A DNA stretch of 64,000 nucleotides from contig OZ345377.1 in assembly GCA_977006965.1 (NCBI GenBank), positions 62,001 to 126,000 on the forward strand. Direction: 5' to 3'. Positions 24,430 to 34,728 of this stretch are shown here, one piece after another; the first letter of the stretch is position 1; each line of letters starts with the position of its first letter. The notes beneath the pieces are model-generated. The model ran no database searches. It saw only the letters and a program-made list of their open reading frames with translations, and was not told the DNA's origin. The position numbers and the translations under genes were made by a program. The DNA is from Phymatolithon calcareum. Lineage: Eukaryota > Rhodophyta > Florideophyceae > Hapalidiales.

Positions 24430-24741
24430 CGATTTTAGTTCTTTGGTCAGTGCGGCCCTGACCGCGACACCCGGGGGAGCTCCTCACGTTGATGATCATC
24501 TACGGTGCGGTCGTCGGCAACCAGCGGAATCCCGTCGGGCGGAGTCGGTGCAAGGACCCCGCGGTTGCGGGAGACAGTGTCATTAACGCCCGAGGCGCTG
24601 ATGATGATGATGTTCTTGGCCGACAGCCTTGCCGAAGTTGGCTTTGTACCGAGCTTATGCGCGACGGATATTTATGTCCGCAGTGGCCATGAGGGCATTG
24701 AGGCGCGCAAAACATTTTCTCGACGCAGGCGGGGATGGGGT

Positions 24742-25519
24742 TCACCGGCTAAGGTGCACATGTCGTCGACTAACCGTGAGCTCAAGGGGACTGAACCCTG
24801 TGGCACTCCGGACCTCGGTATTGTATCCGTACGACAGCGCGCCCGCGAAGCGATCCCAGTCGTCAAGGTGCTCTTCTACGTAGGCAAGCAAGGCCGCGGG
24901 TATAGTGCGGTTGTAGCGTTCCACTTGGCCGTTAGTCTGCGGTTGATACGTCGCGGTGAAAAGGTTCCGAATTCCTTGGTTCAGGCACACGGCCTGAAAG
25001 CGTTTGGACGCGAATTTCTGGCCGTTTTCCGCCGAGAGATAAACAAGCAGTCCGAAAGCGAATACCCAGTGGTTGAAAAAGGCCAAGGCCATTTCGTGAG
25101 CCGTTGCGGACTTGAGCGGGCCTGCTCTTGTGAGCTTTGAATACCGTTCCGTGATGAGGAACAAGTTCTTGTCCGTCCTTGGTCTTGCGGAACAGACCGA
25201 GGACGTCGATAGAAACAAACTCCGGGGGCTGGGTTGCAAGGAACAGCTTCAGCCATTGGCTGTGGTAAAGGAGCTTCACGTGCTCTTTTGCGCAAGGGGT
25301 GCAGGATCGCACACTACGTACAACGTCAATGGCCATAGACGGCCAGTAAAACTCTCGGCGCAACGTCCAGTACATTCGTGCCGTACCCGGATGGCTGGCA
25401 AGCCTTGGGTAATTGGCCAAGTGCAGCACACAGGACCTCAAGGCCGGGGTAACAACAACCGGATTTGAAAGGTCAATGGGTGAGACACGAAGAAGAAGGT
25501 CACGGTCGTCACGCTTCAA
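24742..25519 (-). pseudogene. Retroviral-type integrase fragment
   Basis: Two overlapping minus frames together cover an integrase. The HHCC zinc region ends SVRSCTPCAKEH. The first catalytic Asp lies in EFVSIDVLGLF. The second region reads LSAENGQKFAS, where the usual S-D-N-G has become A-E-N-G. The glutamate lies in YQPQTNGQVERYNRT. At least one frameshift separates the halves near 25100-25200. The altered second catalytic position and the frameshift make it inactive. Confidence 0.85.
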
Positions 25520-25696
25520 CTAGGCCGACCGGCCGTCGTCGACCTTAGCGCCGAGTGCGCAACACCAGGGGTTGGCAGACTAGCCCTCGATGTACTCTTC
25601 AATCGAGATGGGGCTGTGGTCCGCTGCTTCTACGACAGCCGCATTTGGCAATACTGGTGGGGCCAAGTCGTCTGCGAAGTAGGAGAAGTCCTCCAC

Positions 25697-26212
25697 TCAT
25701 TCGAAGTCGACTTTCTCCGGCCGATCGCACGTGTGCCCTTGGCCGAGCGCGTTTTCAACTGCTAGGAACGGTATGTCCAGTTCTGGTCCGAAAGGACAGT
25801 GGCCGTACGTGAGTAGGCGCGAGATTGAGTCGGCTATCGTGTTCTCGGCGCCTTTCTTGTCATGCGCCTTGAAGCGATGCCACATCAAGATGAGACGCCA
25901 ACGTGCGAGGCGATTTGACCCATCGGCGAAGCTGAAAATCCAGCGAACCGCATGTTGATAAGTAAAAATATTGAACTCCTCCAATTGCAGGTACGGTTGG
26001 AGAATTTGCACCCCAAGCATTCCTTCTCGCCAGCAGAGAAATTTTCTCTGCCGGTCGGAGCCGTCAACTCTAGAGGCCAAGCCGGTATCGCTTACCGTCT
26101 TCGTGAGTTTGAAAGAGTACACAGCCAGTCTGCTGGTCATAGGCATCTGTGTCGACTGAGTAGCGCAATCTCCGGAGGGGCAACCGCAGAACGGGCGGCG
26201 AAGCCAATGCAT
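25697..26212 (-). pseudogene. RNase H region of gypsy polyprotein
   Basis: The frame includes YLQLEEFNIFTYQHAVRWIF, then NRLARWRLILMWHRF, then NTIADSISRLLTYG. These match the gypsy RNase H blocks F-x-I-x-T-D-H, R-x-x-R-W-x-x-x-L and N-x-x-A-D-x-L-S-R. The histidine block has lost its Asp (TYQH). It is offset in frame from the RT end at 26070. Confidence 0.8.
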
Positions 26213-27237
26213 TCGTCAGGAGGCTGAACGGGGTCAAGCGGCAATCGTCAAGCACGGGGAGCCTGGGACCCTGTTCCTTCTTTAGGAGCTCGGTGAGCGG
26301 CGCTGCTACACGCGCAAAGTTCTTGATAAGCCGTCGGTAGACGTTGCAAAGTCCAAGGAAGGAGCGGAACTCCGTCTTGGTCGTCGAGGCTTTGAACCCT
26401 TGGATGGCATCGGTGCTGCGGTTCGCCACGTGAAGAAGGCCTAGTCGGGTCGTGTGGCCGAAGTATTTCACCGAGCGGTGAAAGAATTTGCACTTCTTTA
26501 ACTTAAGTGAGAGGCCAACAACCTTCAACGAGCACAGAATCTCCTTGACGTGTCGTACGAGGTCGTCGGACGAAGACGAAAAGATAATGATGTCGTCGAT
26601 GTCCACCAGGCAAGACTGCCATTTGACAGGTAAATGTTGTTTTATAGAGGTCTTCGTCGCGAATGGAGATCTGCCAGAACCCCAACTTGTATTCCAGAAT
26701 CGTGAAGAACTTAGCGTCGCCCAAGGAGTCCATGAACTCATCTATACGCGGTAGAGGATACGAGTCCTTCATGGAGAGGGCGTTCAAGCGCCGGTAATCC
26801 ACGCAGAAACACCACTAATGACATCTAGGGAGGACGACTCCGACGATGCGGGCTCGATAGCATCCAAGCGCAAAATTTCCTCCACAGCGGTCTTTTCGAC
26901 TTCCCGGGCCTTATGCCCTACGCAGTGGGGGGGGCGAACCCACGGGTCGAGCGCCCGCCTCAAGATCGATTCGGTGTTCGGTGACCTTCACGGTTCCTTG
27001 ATGGCCCTGCCACATGTCCTCGAACTCACGGAGCATGTCGCGGAGCTGGCATTGTTCATCTTCCGACAGGTGGTCAAAGTTAACATCATCCACCGTCACG
27101 CGTTCGCGCACGACGGGCGATTCAGGGACCCGTGCAGCGAATCTGGCCTGTGCGAGGCCAGAACGCGAAGGCACTGCGAGGTCCAGTCGCGGAGGGTCAA
27201 TTGACCGTGAATATTTTTGTCGTGGCCGGTAGCGCAA
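26070..27237 (-). pseudogene. Reverse transcriptase of the chromovirus, internally deleted
   Basis: The N-terminal linker (LSEDEQCQLRDMLREFEDMW, TEHRID) leads into DYRRLNALSMKDSYPLPRID and FTILEYKLGFWQI. After TTFTCQ the reading jumps, in another frame, to CLVDIDDIIIFSSS, the active-site block with DIDD in place of [YF]xDD. The usual PFGLTNAP block between them is absent, so a deletion of roughly 90 bp plus a frame change lies near 26640. The C-terminal part FRSFLGLCNVYRRLIKNFA is normal. Confidence 0.85.
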
Positions 27238-27536
27238 TAAACCAAGACTTCGTGTTTTGCGAGTGTCACATCCGCGGAGGAAAAGTTGGCGATCAAGATC
27301 CGGAAAGAAACGAGCGGTCTAATGCCAACTAGACCGTTGGCCAAAATAACTCGCTTCTTGAATTACAAATGCGGAGCCGGAGCAAGGACTTTAGTACCAT
27401 AGGCGCCGCAGAACACCTGAACAGTAGCTTTGGTACCGGCCGGGATAACCATTCTTCGTGCTGCTCGACTATTTTGCCTAAGTCGATGGGCCGGTTCTTT
27501 CCAGTGGGGTCTCTGTCGTTGACCGGTCGCTCGGGA

Positions 27537-28009
27537 TCATTTGGGGGCGGCGCCTGATTGTACATCGGCCCCGAGTTGCCGCACGACAATGAATGATTGG
27601 CGCAAAGAGTACGAAGCGACTTTGACTGTTACGGTCACAATCCCCATGGTATCCAGGCGGTGATTTGGCATTGGTTGTAATGACCGCGAATCCGGCCCTA
27701 TGGAGGCGTCTAACTTGTAGTTGTGCCAACAGGAACCACACGTGAGACAGAAGGTACTGCTAGGCGGACAGCTAGCTCGGAAGTCTAAACGGCCGATACA
27801 AGATAACCGGAGTCGATCATCCAAGTTCGATTCCGAAATCTCGGCCGGTAGACGCCTTTGTTCGGGCTCCACCATGTCGACTCCTTGTGCCGGGGGCTGT
27901 ACTTGGTGTAGATCTCCTGGGGGACAATTAGGCCTGTTTCTTTCGGAATCGCGACCATCACGTCTCCGACCCTCTCTAGCCTCGAAGTCATCGATGTTAC
28001 AGGGCCCAT
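27537..28009 (-). pseudogene. Aspartic protease fragment of the chromovirus
   Basis: The minus frame ends RNRTWMIDSGYLVSAV before a stop. The D-S-G flanked by hydrophobic residues matches a retropepsin active site. A neighbouring frame continues with segments such as DTMGIVTVTVKVASYSLRQS, as expected for the strands after the active site. Position between gag and RT supports the call. Stops and a frame change make it inactive. Confidence 0.6.
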
Positions 28010-28755
28010 TCAGCCCATCTCCTGCTGCTGGTGCGGTTGCAGTAACTGAAAGTTCTCAGCCCGGAGGACGGAGAGGTTCGAGTCTTGAGCCTGACGGTCC
28101 CGATGAGGGCACTGCGGGCACCGGTGTCCTATGCCAAGGCAAACGTCAACGTGGGCTCGTGGGGGATTAACTCACCCTGGCCGGACAGGCTTAGTCGTCG
28201 ACTTAATCTGTTCGACAAGGACCGGCAAACGGTCTCGTGCACCTTTCCGTTGCGATTGTCTGAACCTGCGCGGGTTAGCGTTCCGGTTGACCAAATTACC
28301 TTCATGGAAACCCGGCGGGAACGCTTAGTCGTACCGAGTATCGACGGGCGGATCATCAAAGCAAAAATCGTGTCGGGGCGTCTGCTCAATAGCGAACACC
28401 CTCTGGTCGGGCCCTTGCTCACGGGGTTCTCCATAGCCCGATTGAGAGTGGGCTGGCTCCTCTTCAGGCCAAATCGCCATAGCCTGGCCAGGCCGCATGC
28501 GTTTTCCCAGCAGGGCGCGATGTGAGTGACCAAGGGCCAGCGCCCGCCTGTCTAATTCTTAGAAAGACGCTCTTCCCCATAGCGCCTTGTTGACCAGGAT
28601 AACCGGCCAGATGTCTGCGTGCGTCCCGAGGATGAACCGAGTAATTAGCTGTTTCTCCGAGAAAACGTTCCCGCATTGGCGATCAGAGTCACGGAGACGT
28701 AGTCAAAATACTCTCTCATTCTCCTTGTCCCGCTGCGATAGTCTGTCAAACTCGG

Positions 28756-30212
28756 TCACGGCAGCAATAATGACCTCATCGGTTGCAACGCCTTGAGAAT
28801 GTGCTGGACCGCCTCCGGATACGAGGAGAATTCCCTAAGGCGCGAACTGCCAAGGGTGCTGTACGAGTCGAATTGTCGCCTGGTCGCCCCGGTCAAGTAC
28901 TTCGACATCAGGCGGACTGCGGAACCTTCCGGGATACCGTTGTCATCGCACGCGGTCTTAAACGCGGAGAGAAATTGGAGGACTTCGATAGGTCGCTCAC
29001 CCGAAAATGTGTGGCTCTCCATAATATTGCCTGCGAGCCTCTGGAACTGACCAATCATGGCCGACACCTTGGCCCCGGAATGCTGGCTGGTGTTCAAATG
29101 GCGGTAGCTACATTAAAGCTAACGTGAGAGCCCTTGAGCCCCTTGCGGCCGCGGTACTTGGGGTCATTGCCCGTCGGTGAACGTTCGGTCTCCTCGGCCC
29201 TTTCTCTGTGGGCTTTATGTGCTCTTCTCTTTGCACTACGCGCCCTCCGGCGGGGGTACCGACGGTCTATAGGTTCGCCGCGCTTCCCTATCGAGCCGCT
29301 TCCCTCCGACCGAGCACCGAGCCCCGACGAGGAGGAGTCCTCCGATGAGCTCTGAGAGCTGTCGCGCGACCCATGCTCCATTTGGAGGGAAAGGAAGATG
29401 GGTTCATCAATGAGCGTTTTCTGGTCGTCGTCGATGTAACGGAGTCTCGTCCTAGCCGCCATTGGCGCCTCGTATCGGAGACTGATTTCGACCTGGTCCT
29501 TCAACAAGGCCAGTTCGGCCTGCACGGCGGCAACACGCTCATCAACGGACGCGACTGCGTCATGACTGGCGAAATGTGCCCTTCGCTCAACGAGCCTTCT
29601 TTCGAGCTCCAAGGTCATAGATTGCATGATATTTTCCTGAATGACGGCGGACCGGCCTTGGATTGCCTCGGGGAGCGTGACGTCAATGGCGGTATTGGCA
29701 GCCTCTTCGATTGTGGACAGAAGCTCCTTCATTTAGCAAGAAAGCTGGGCGATCGCGGCCACCATGTCTTCGGGGTTCCCGGGATCGACCATATTCGACT
29801 CGGCCTTTCCGATCCTTCCCCGAGCTGCGTCCAGTTCCGATCGGGGGACTCCGATTTTCGTCCGATCACGAATTGTATCTCGGGGGACGTTGGCGCTCAC
29901 TGGAGCGGCGGCGCCTTCATCGCCCCGAGGGGTCTCTTCGGATGACCTCAGGCCTGGACGGTCGGGCGGCACGCTGGCGGATGCCTCTACCGGCACCTAT
30001 CAAGACCCAATGGCCGTAAGGTCAAAGTTGCCGCAAGCCAGCCACATCGAGGAGTCGTCTCCGTCGTTGTCGAGGGCGACGCACGGTACCGACGCTGGCC
30101 CGCTGAAGGCCGAAGTGGGTATAACGGCTGATCGTCCGTACCGAGCCTCGATCTCTTTAGTCCGAAGCTGAGAAGCTCGCGTGGACCAAGTTCGGGGCCC
30201 CTCATCGATCAT
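28756..30212 (-). pseudogene. Gag of the chromovirus
   Basis: Three minus-strand frames (29996-29733, 29732-29094, 29097-28756) join almost without gap. The last contains HTFSGERPIEVLQFLSAFK, typical of the gypsy capsid N-terminal fold. The middle one has a Ser/Arg-rich low-complexity stretch (SSSEDSSSSGLGARSEGSG, then Arg-rich). A degenerate zinc knuckle, VCLGIGHRCPQC, lies downstream near 28130. The frame can be followed up to about 30212. Stops between the pieces mark it as broken. Confidence 0.7.
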
Positions 30213-30679
30213 GTTGGCTAGCTTGAATGTGGAGATCTGTGTTCCTTGTTAAGCCAGATCTGCCGAAGTAGCGCGCGCCTTTGCGAACCGTTCTAGGTAG
30301 GGAGACCCCTTGTGGTGGCGCAGATCGGCGGATCTTCGCCACGGAGTAGTCCGGGAAATGTTGGCCGGAACGGCCGTGCAAGGCTCTCCCGATGGAGGCG
30401 AGTGGAAGATCATTCAACAACACAGGCACGGACTTTGGGTCCAATCGCAAGAGGACGCTAACATCAGTACGCAAACACGGGGGCGAAGGTCCGAGGACCG
30501 AGGCTTGGCCGACGGCGCAGAGTCGAAGTCGTACGCGAGGCCTTGCCTGGGGCGAAAAAACCTCGACGGTTGGAACGGAGAACGATCGATCTGGACCAAA
30601 CACGGGCCGGCGGCGAAAGCCCGTCATATACTATCAAAGCGGTCTTATCATTCTACAACTAACCCTAACCGTTGAGGCT

Positions 30680-31190
30680 TGCGAGGTCGAAAGCACTAGG
30701 TGTAAGCTCATGAGGGCTGTAATGGCCGTGGAAAAACAAGGCCTCTACGCCACCCATCCAGACTAAGCAGCTCTTTTTATTGAAACAGAAGAACTGTGAT
30801 GCCAGAACGCAATTTCGACAGAAGGGAGAAAATAAAATGCTTTTTTCACGGTGCAGGGTATCACTGGGCGAGCATGGCAGCATTTGGCTGACATTTATAT
30901 GATTTATTTAGGCCCGAACAATGCTGTGCTTCCCAGTTGATATATGAGTTCCCCATTGGGAATCTCCAATAACAAGTACAAGCATGGCGTGCAATTCCAT
31001 TTGCACTTCAGGGGGCTACTTTTCATTTGCAATCCCGGATTGTAATCTCGAAGGAATTCTCCATCCATGAAGCAATCCCCCAAAATTGCAACTGCGAGCA
31101 AGTAACTTGGCAGCGCAATCAAAATGGCTCCACCCCTGGTGCTGAAATTGAACTTATTGCACTCCAACCCATCCTCGGGTCATTTTATTT
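30680..31190. other. Gap between retroelements
   Basis: No supported gene. A short stretch at 30860-30890 (GAGCATGGCAGCATTTGGC) resembles the arm of the hairpin at 50774 and may be a dispersed repeat. Confidence 0.4.
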
Positions 31191-31194
31191 AAAA

Positions 31195-31400
31195 GTTACC
31201 AGCGCATCTGCTGACGCTTGTGGCAGCTTTCCTCGGGTCTAAAATGATGGGCAAAGAGACTGAACATGAATGCAAAAGACCAGCTCGAACTCTCACATTT
31301 ATGGAAAGAAACTCGAATCAAGGAAATGTTTACAGAAAAGAATGCGGAAGTTAGGAGTTCTTGGGTGCTTTTAAAATAAATCAACGTATATCGCCATCTG
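31195..31400 (+). mobile_element. Non-LTR retrotransposon 3' end fragment
   Basis: 31240-31400 resembles 48950-49115, the 3' part of the LINE copy. Both have ACATGAATGCAAAAGAC and end TTTTAAAATAAATCAACNTATATC. 31195-31230 also matches the short repeat at 43110 and 6119 in the opposite orientation. No protein is encoded. Confidence 0.55.
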
Positions 31401-31632
31401 GTATTTGCTCAGATTTTCTCCCGACCTTTGGCGCTCACGATAACCGTTAAGACTAAGGAGCTGGTCCATTATGTCCTTGCGTCACCTCACCCCTCAAATC
31501 CTTAGATCGAGCGCAGGACGATTTGGGAAAGAAACGAGACTTGATCGTTACCAATGGCAGTTGTTGTCGAGCGGAAGGTGGCGTGTTGGACTTTAGAAAC
31601 TATTGTGACGCTGATTTACATCTAAAACGTAT

Positions 31633-32010
31633 TGAAACGGATGGTGATCGAGCTTAGCGTTGACAGGCACAGTATCGGTAGTGATAAGATGAGCTTAGTA
31701 GAAGTTTGTTGACTTTACCTTACTTGACTTGGTTAGATTTTTGCTTGGTTCCAGTCCGCTAGTCGGAACTAGAGTATGCCTTATATAGGCATTGAATTAC
31801 TTACACGTAACTTACAAATATCATAAAACCCTAAAATACGAATTATCTAGAGAGCTCCAGAAATTTCCTTACAGCAATGTATTCGTCAAATAGTGCATGT
31901 GCTCGAATATTCTGAATATTTCTCGCATGCTTCCAGGAGCATCTAGTCGTGCATGCTGACAGTTAGCAAAGCTGTCACTACTTACGCGCTACATGCATGG
32001 CCTTGTTACA
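31633..32010 (-). repeat. 3' LTR (378 bp)
   Basis: On the minus strand this begins TGTAACAAGG and ends CCGTTTCA, identical in ends to the LTR at 34423-34677. It carries about 123 bp (near 31858-31980) missing from the other LTR. The deletion junction in the other copy shows 2-bp microhomology. Confidence 0.92.
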
Positions 32011-32640
32011 CTATTCCCCAACTCCTCCTATTGACGTCCTCGTCAATGAAGTCGCCGTTATTCAACCTCGGCGTTAGATGCGGCATAATCTTGTTGTCCT
32101 TGATATAAGCCAGGAACACTTGTGTCACAGTTCCATCCTTGTCGTTGAAGTCTTGACTTGGCCGCCATTTTGCATCATGTTTCGGACTTCGTTTCATTAC
32201 TGATATCCTTTCTCTCTCTTCCTATGTGTCAGGATCGAATCCACAATAAACTCTTCTCCTTCAACGGCGGGAACAGGATCAGGTACAGCTGGGATCGGTG
32301 CGTATATATCACCAGGCTGGTCAAAGTACGGAGTTGTATTAAGAACATTCACCATATCACGAATCCTTAAATGACTTGGGAACTCCAGTTTGACAGCATT
32401 TTTCCCGATGAGTCTCTTCACAGTAAGCGGACCAAAGCGTTTAGAGGACAAATTATCCGATTGTTGAGACTTATAATAAGCGTCTTTAAAGAGGCTGTTA
32501 TTAATCCAAAGCTTGTCACCGACCTTGCACGAATGAGGCTTGTGAGTCAGAGATGTCTTGAGCTTGACACCACAGAGCTCCATCAGCCGACGCCAAAACT
32601 TCGAAGTAAACTTGGGATCATGAGTCCCAAGAATTCAATT
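32006..32640 (-). pseudogene. Integrase C-terminus with chromodomain
   Basis: The frame starts DPKFTSKFWRRLMELCGV, the block around the second integrase catalytic Asp. It jumps after LKTS straight to VGDKLWINN, losing the segment with the catalytic Glu. It continues FGPLTVKRLIGKNAVKLEFP (integrase C-terminal beta-barrel) and EGEEFIVDSILTHRKREKG, the start of a chromodomain. The chromodomain remainder (KWRPSQDFNDKDGT) follows after a stop at 32197. Two deletions make it inactive. Confidence 0.8.
32011..32030 (-). other. Polypurine tract
   Basis: Directly inside the 3' LTR the minus strand reads TAGGAGGAGTTGGGGAATAG. This purine-rich run in the required place primes plus-strand DNA synthesis in LTR retrotransposons. 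Confidence 0.8.
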
Positions 32641-32816
32641 TCGTCCTTCAGAAAATCGCACTTCTTCGGCGACACAAACAACTCATGATCTTTGAGGTGA
32701 GATAAAACCGTCTCAATATGCTTAAGGTGTGAAGCCTCATCCTTGCTGAAGATGAGCAGATCGTCCATGTACACGACCAGGAAGTCATCAATGCAGTCAT
32801 AGAAGATACGACTCAT
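32640..32816 (-). pseudogene. RT palm fragment fused to integrase
   Basis: The frame contains FLVVYMDDLLIFSKDEASHL and FVSPKKCDFLKDEIEFLGL. The YMDD active site and the K-C-x-F ... FLG block are perfect. The sequence then passes directly into the integrase block DPKFTSKFW in another frame. The rest of RT, RNase H and most of integrase were therefore removed by one deletion near 32625. Confidence 0.85.
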
Positions 32817-32961
32817 CAGTGATTGGAACGTAGCAGGTGCATCTCAAAATCCCATCGGCATCACCAAGTACTCAAATTGAGCATACCGTCGATTATTATC
32901 AAGTCCTTCGCTGGAATGGCATCAGTGAGAGTGCCATCGTCATGATCACAAACAGCAGTAG

Positions 32962-33915
32962 TCATCGACGCAGAAAAAAGGACTTTTTCGTATCCAGCCT
33001 TATGTCCTGAATTTCTTTGCGAAGCTGCTTGACTTCTGCCATAAGAGAATCTAGGCCACTCGAACAATGATTCAGTTGAGTGCGCTCAATCTGCTTTCCA
33101 GCGCAACTCGACCTCCTTTCGATATCCACATTTCCGAATCGGACGGCCCTCCTTCGATTTTCCAAACTTCGGTCATTGTATCCTCGCCTCTGCTTATGTC
33201 TCCAGGGGCTACATCCCTCTTTATGGCAAGTATAACAAGCATTAGACATCCTGTCGTCTGTACGCCTTGCATCGCTTCCGAGTTGATGATCGCGACGCTC
33301 CACGTTACCAATTTCCATGGGCGCCGGTCCGTTATAGCGAGGACCAGCGAAGGCGTCCGACCTTGCTTGAGACGAAATCATTCCCGCGTTGAACAAAGCA
33401 CTGTCAACGTTCAACGCTATCCTTGCTACTTCATCCATGGTCATAACTCCCGATTTCAGGACTTCCAGTCAAACCTGGGGCTTGAGTGCCTGACAGAATC
33501 TGTCCACCATTTCTCCTTCACTAACGCCTGGGATCGTGAGAAGAATGTTTCTGAATTCGGAGAGGTACTCAGAAACCGATGTGCGCTGATAGAGCTTGCG
33601 CAATTTATCCCTTGACCTTTGAACACTGTCAAAAGGAATAAATTCTCTTTTCAAAGCGCTCTCGAACGTTTCCCATGTCTTCGGAATCTCGTTTGTACTA
33701 ACAAGCAAGTACCACCAGTTTGCAACGTTTCCAGTGAAGAAGGTAGATGCGAAGGATATTTTCGTCGGGTCATCGAGTTGAACGGAGTTATTTCCAATTT
33801 TAGCCAGCGTGATGTACTGCTTGACCTTATACAACCACGAGTGGACCTTGAATTCATCCCTTAAACCATCGAACGCTGGGGGCTTATTAACCTTGAACAA
33901 CGACATTTTCACCAA
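32962..33915 (-). pseudogene. Gag with degenerate zinc knuckle
   Basis: Frame 33915-33469 reads as a gypsy capsid: PPAFDGLRDEFKVHSWLY, then NVANWWYLLVS, then TWETFESALKREFIPFD, then SVSEYLSEFRNILLTIPG. It ends at LKPQV with a stop. Frame 33444-32962 continues with NVDSALFNAG and a knuckle reading CYTCHKEGCSPWRH. In a normal C-x2-C-x4-H-x4-C knuckle the last two ligands would be H then C; here they are exchanged. One frame break separates the parts. Confidence 0.85.
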
Positions 33916-34398
33916 AAAGGATCTTTCTCCTACCTGATTAAACCCGTATTAGCGTTACTCGAATCCGTGACCCTGCCCGTCGTCCTAGGTGACACCCAAT
34001 AGACGAATGGATTGTTGAGGATACTTTGGGCAACTCGGCGCAGAGAATAAAACCTCAATATTCACCTGGAACTCCTGCCCTCAGATGAGAAATAGTTAGT
34101 GTCTGGCACTCCAGCCCTGAGACACAGTCGCGTTCTTAGTTTTCAAAACGCGACTCTGGTAAACAAGAACCGCGAACCACCAACAGCTCAACACGAACCT
34201 TAAACTTGAATCACAAACAGTGATTTTTGAACCTTGAATGACGATCTCAGAACCTTGAACAATAAACTTGAAGCACAATAACAAATGTTGGTTTCGAACC
34301 ACCAGCAGAGCCAACAACAGGAACGACGACTTCGAACCTTGAATAAATCACGAACAGAAACCACGAAAATATTGCCAAACTCACGTACCGACGTCCGA

Positions 34399-34422
34399 CG
34401 CTAAGAGAGCCGGTGCTACCAG
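34399..34422 (-). other. Primer binding site
   Basis: Next to the 5' LTR the minus strand reads C then TGGTAGCACCGG. The first eight bases TGGTAGCA complement the 3' end TGCTACCA found in eukaryotic initiator tRNA-Met. Position is right for minus-strand priming; the tRNA identity is inference from eight bases. Confidence 0.65.
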
Positions 34423-34677
34423 TGAAACGGATGTTGATCGAGCTTAGCGTTGACAGGCACAGTATCGGTAGTGATAAGATGAGCTTAGTAGAGGTTTGTT
34501 GACTTTACCTTACTTGACTTGGTTGGATTTTTGCTTGGCTCCAGTCCGCTAGTCGGAACTAGAGTATGCCTTATATAGGCATTGAATTACTTTCACGTAA
34601 CTTACAAATATCATAAAACCCTAAAATACGAATTATCTAGAGAGCTACTTACGCGCTACATGCATGGCCTTGTTACA
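34423..34677 (-). repeat. 5' LTR (255 bp, with internal deletion)
   Basis: It matches 31633-32010 except for about five substitutions and the loss of about 123 bp. The ends are TG...CA on the minus strand. The sequence TATATAGG in the LTR could serve as a TATA element. Confidence 0.92.
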
Positions 34678-34728
34678 CGTATTTCGTATTTTTATGCGAA
34701 TCATTAAAAATCTAGTCCCCACTGCTTG

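Larger units (their letters stand above)
24150..30230 (-). mobile_element. Decayed Ty3/gypsy chromovirus
   Basis: In minus orientation the order is gag (30212 to 28756), zinc-knuckle-like motif (near 28130), protease (near 27800), RT (27237-26270), RNase H (26212-25697), integrase (25519-24742) and chromodomain (24429-24196). This is the Ty3/gypsy chromovirus order. I could not find matching LTRs, primer site or target duplication at 24.0 or 30.7 kb. The region is GC-richer than its surroundings. Frameshifts, stops and an internal RT deletion show it is dead. Confidence 0.85.
31628..34682 (-). mobile_element. Ty3/gypsy LTR retrotransposon with intact ends, internally deleted
   Basis: The element spans 31633-34677 and is flanked by a perfect 5-bp target duplication, CGTAT (31628-31632 and 34678-34682). 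The LTRs start TG and end CA and differ at about five positions over the shared part, so insertion is fairly recent. A polypurine tract and a tRNA primer site sit just inside the LTRs. Inside, only gag, a short RT piece and the integrase tail remain, so the element cannot encode its own enzymes and would need helper functions. Transcription would be on the minus strand. Confidence 0.92.

Noticed and set aside
24505-25140. 211-codon plus-strand frame
   Set aside because: It is antisense to the gypsy integrase, whose motifs are clear on the minus strand. The region's high GC removes stops.
29373-29945. 190-codon plus-strand frame
   Set aside because: Antisense to gag of the chromovirus; no domain in this direction.
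30657-30670. CTAACCCTAACC, telomere-like
   Set aside because: Only two units; similar short runs at 11080 and 2285 are irregular. Not a telomere.
24000-30750. LTRs for the 24-30 kb chromovirus
   Set aside because: I compared the sequence near 23.8-24.2 kb with 30.2-30.9 kb and found no shared terminal segment; the ends are probably lost.
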